Positions 31,268 through 31,671 of a stretch of DNA of 31,671 nt are shown piece after piece (positions within the stretch are counted from its first letter, which is position 1; each line of letters opens with the position of its first letter). The stretch is from Clostridia bacterium (GTDB lineage Bacteria; Bacillota; Clostridia; Saccharofermentanales; UBA5734). The position numbers and the translations under genes were made by a program. The notes below the pieces were generated by a model, which did not search any database, had not been told where the DNA came from, and saw only the letters and a list, made by a program, of their open reading frames with translations. The stretch covers positions 1 to 31,671 of the forward strand of contig JAGOFF010000001.1 in the NCBI GenBank assembly GCA_017997315.1, read 5' to 3'.

Positions 31268-31671
31268 TCAGTACCGGCCGTACTCCTGGATGGCCGCCAT
31301 GACGACGCGCATGCTGCTCAGCAAACTGCCGTCGTTGATGGATCCCGCGGTGCTGATGTTGAGCCCGCGCGTTCCGGTCGCCCGGATCCGGTCGCAGTCC
31401 CTGCGGACCTCGGCGATCAGATTGTCCTCCTCGTTGCGCATGAAGGTGAACGGGGCGATGCAGCCGTCGATCCGCGCTCTCGGCATATAGCGGCGGATCT
31501 CGTCCGCCATGACCGTCGGACCGAAGTTGACCCCGTTGAAGTCCAGCCGGCCCAGGATGGGAAGCAGGTGCCCCATCGCGGAGTCCGAATGCTGATACCG
31601 TTTGTCGTCCGGGTCGGGGGAGAACCGCTCGAAGACGTTCTTCAGCACAGGATAGCCGAACATCTCATACA
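31268..31671 (-). CDS. Uroporphyrinogen-decarboxylase-family protein, C-terminal part (runs off the right edge)
   Basis: About 134 residues are visible; the open frame continues beyond the window, so the Met at 31663 is internal. The sequence MFGYPVLKNVFERFSPDPDD, with the following YQHSDSAMGHLLPILGRLDF, GVNFGPTVMADEIRRYMPRA, and the end RGLNISTAGSINDGSLL..IQEYGRY match the C-terminal barrel of the URO-D superfamily. In anaerobes most members of this kind are not heme enzymes but corrinoid-dependent methyltransferases or their relatives (MtaA/CmuA-like). The substrate cannot be read from this fragment. Confidence 0.8.
   Translation of the reverse strand, partial: YEMFGYPVLKNVFERFSPDPDDKRYQHSDSAMGHLLPILGRLDFNGVNFGPTVMADEIRRYMPRARIDGCIAPFTFMRNEEDNLIAEVRRDCDRIRATGTRGLNISTAGSINDGSLLSSMRVVMAAIQEYGRY

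Overview
The window looks like chromosomal DNA of a high-GC, probably anaerobic, Gram-positive bacterium (Bacillota, Clostridia-like). This is inferred from several traits: a P-protein split into GcvPA and GcvPB behind a tandem glycine riboswitch, LplB/LplC-type sugar permeases without a dedicated ATPase, strong GGAGG Shine-Dalgarno sites with some GTG and TTG starts, a four-module CoA-disulfide reductase fusion, and housekeeping promoters close to TTGACA/TATAAT. The genus cannot be named from this sequence. I see no phage, insertion sequence, CRISPR array or conjugative module. The region reads as ordinary metabolic chromosome with a few unusual regulatory stretches.

Layout. 1-4250: a truncated OmpR-type response regulator, a UBA-like/DUF4342 membrane protein, a type-B carboxylesterase, a LUD-domain protein and a TauE/SafE permease. 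4398-6290: an operon of three small exported proteins of unknown function, two of them paralogues. 6338-6504: tRNA-Ala(GGC) with a near-consensus promoter and an intrinsic terminator. 6536-10860: a divergent pair, an XRE-TPR regulator on one side and thioredoxin followed by a CoADR-rhodanese-TusA-DsrE2 fusion on the other, with two palindromes between them. 10898-11725: an orphan response regulator with a degenerate receiver. 11750-16538: the glycine cleavage operon (promoter, two glycine aptamers, terminator, then gcvT-gcvH-gcvPA-gcvPB). 16535-21855: an AraC regulator diverging from a glucuronoxylan operon (GH67 alpha-glucuronidase plus two CUT1 permeases). 21916-22407: mscL. 22469-28409: a complete five-gene peptide ABC transporter (oppBCDF and a binding lipoprotein). 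28392-28532: 41-bp tandem repeats that copy the 3' half of the opp terminator. 28590-30389: adenine deaminase. 30407-31671: a TVP38-family membrane protein and the C-terminal part of a uroporphyrinogen-decarboxylase-family protein.

How the parts fit. The cell appears to take up xylan-derived aldouronic acids and peptides, catabolise glycine when it is abundant (riboswitch control), deaminate adenine, and run a thiol/persulfide relay through thioredoxin and the fusion protein. The most unusual features are the terminator-derived tandem repeats at 28392-28532, the secreted three-protein cassette at 4398-6252, the two-palindrome control region at 7619-7867, and the AraC/aguA control region with two poly-G tracts and a cre-like site.
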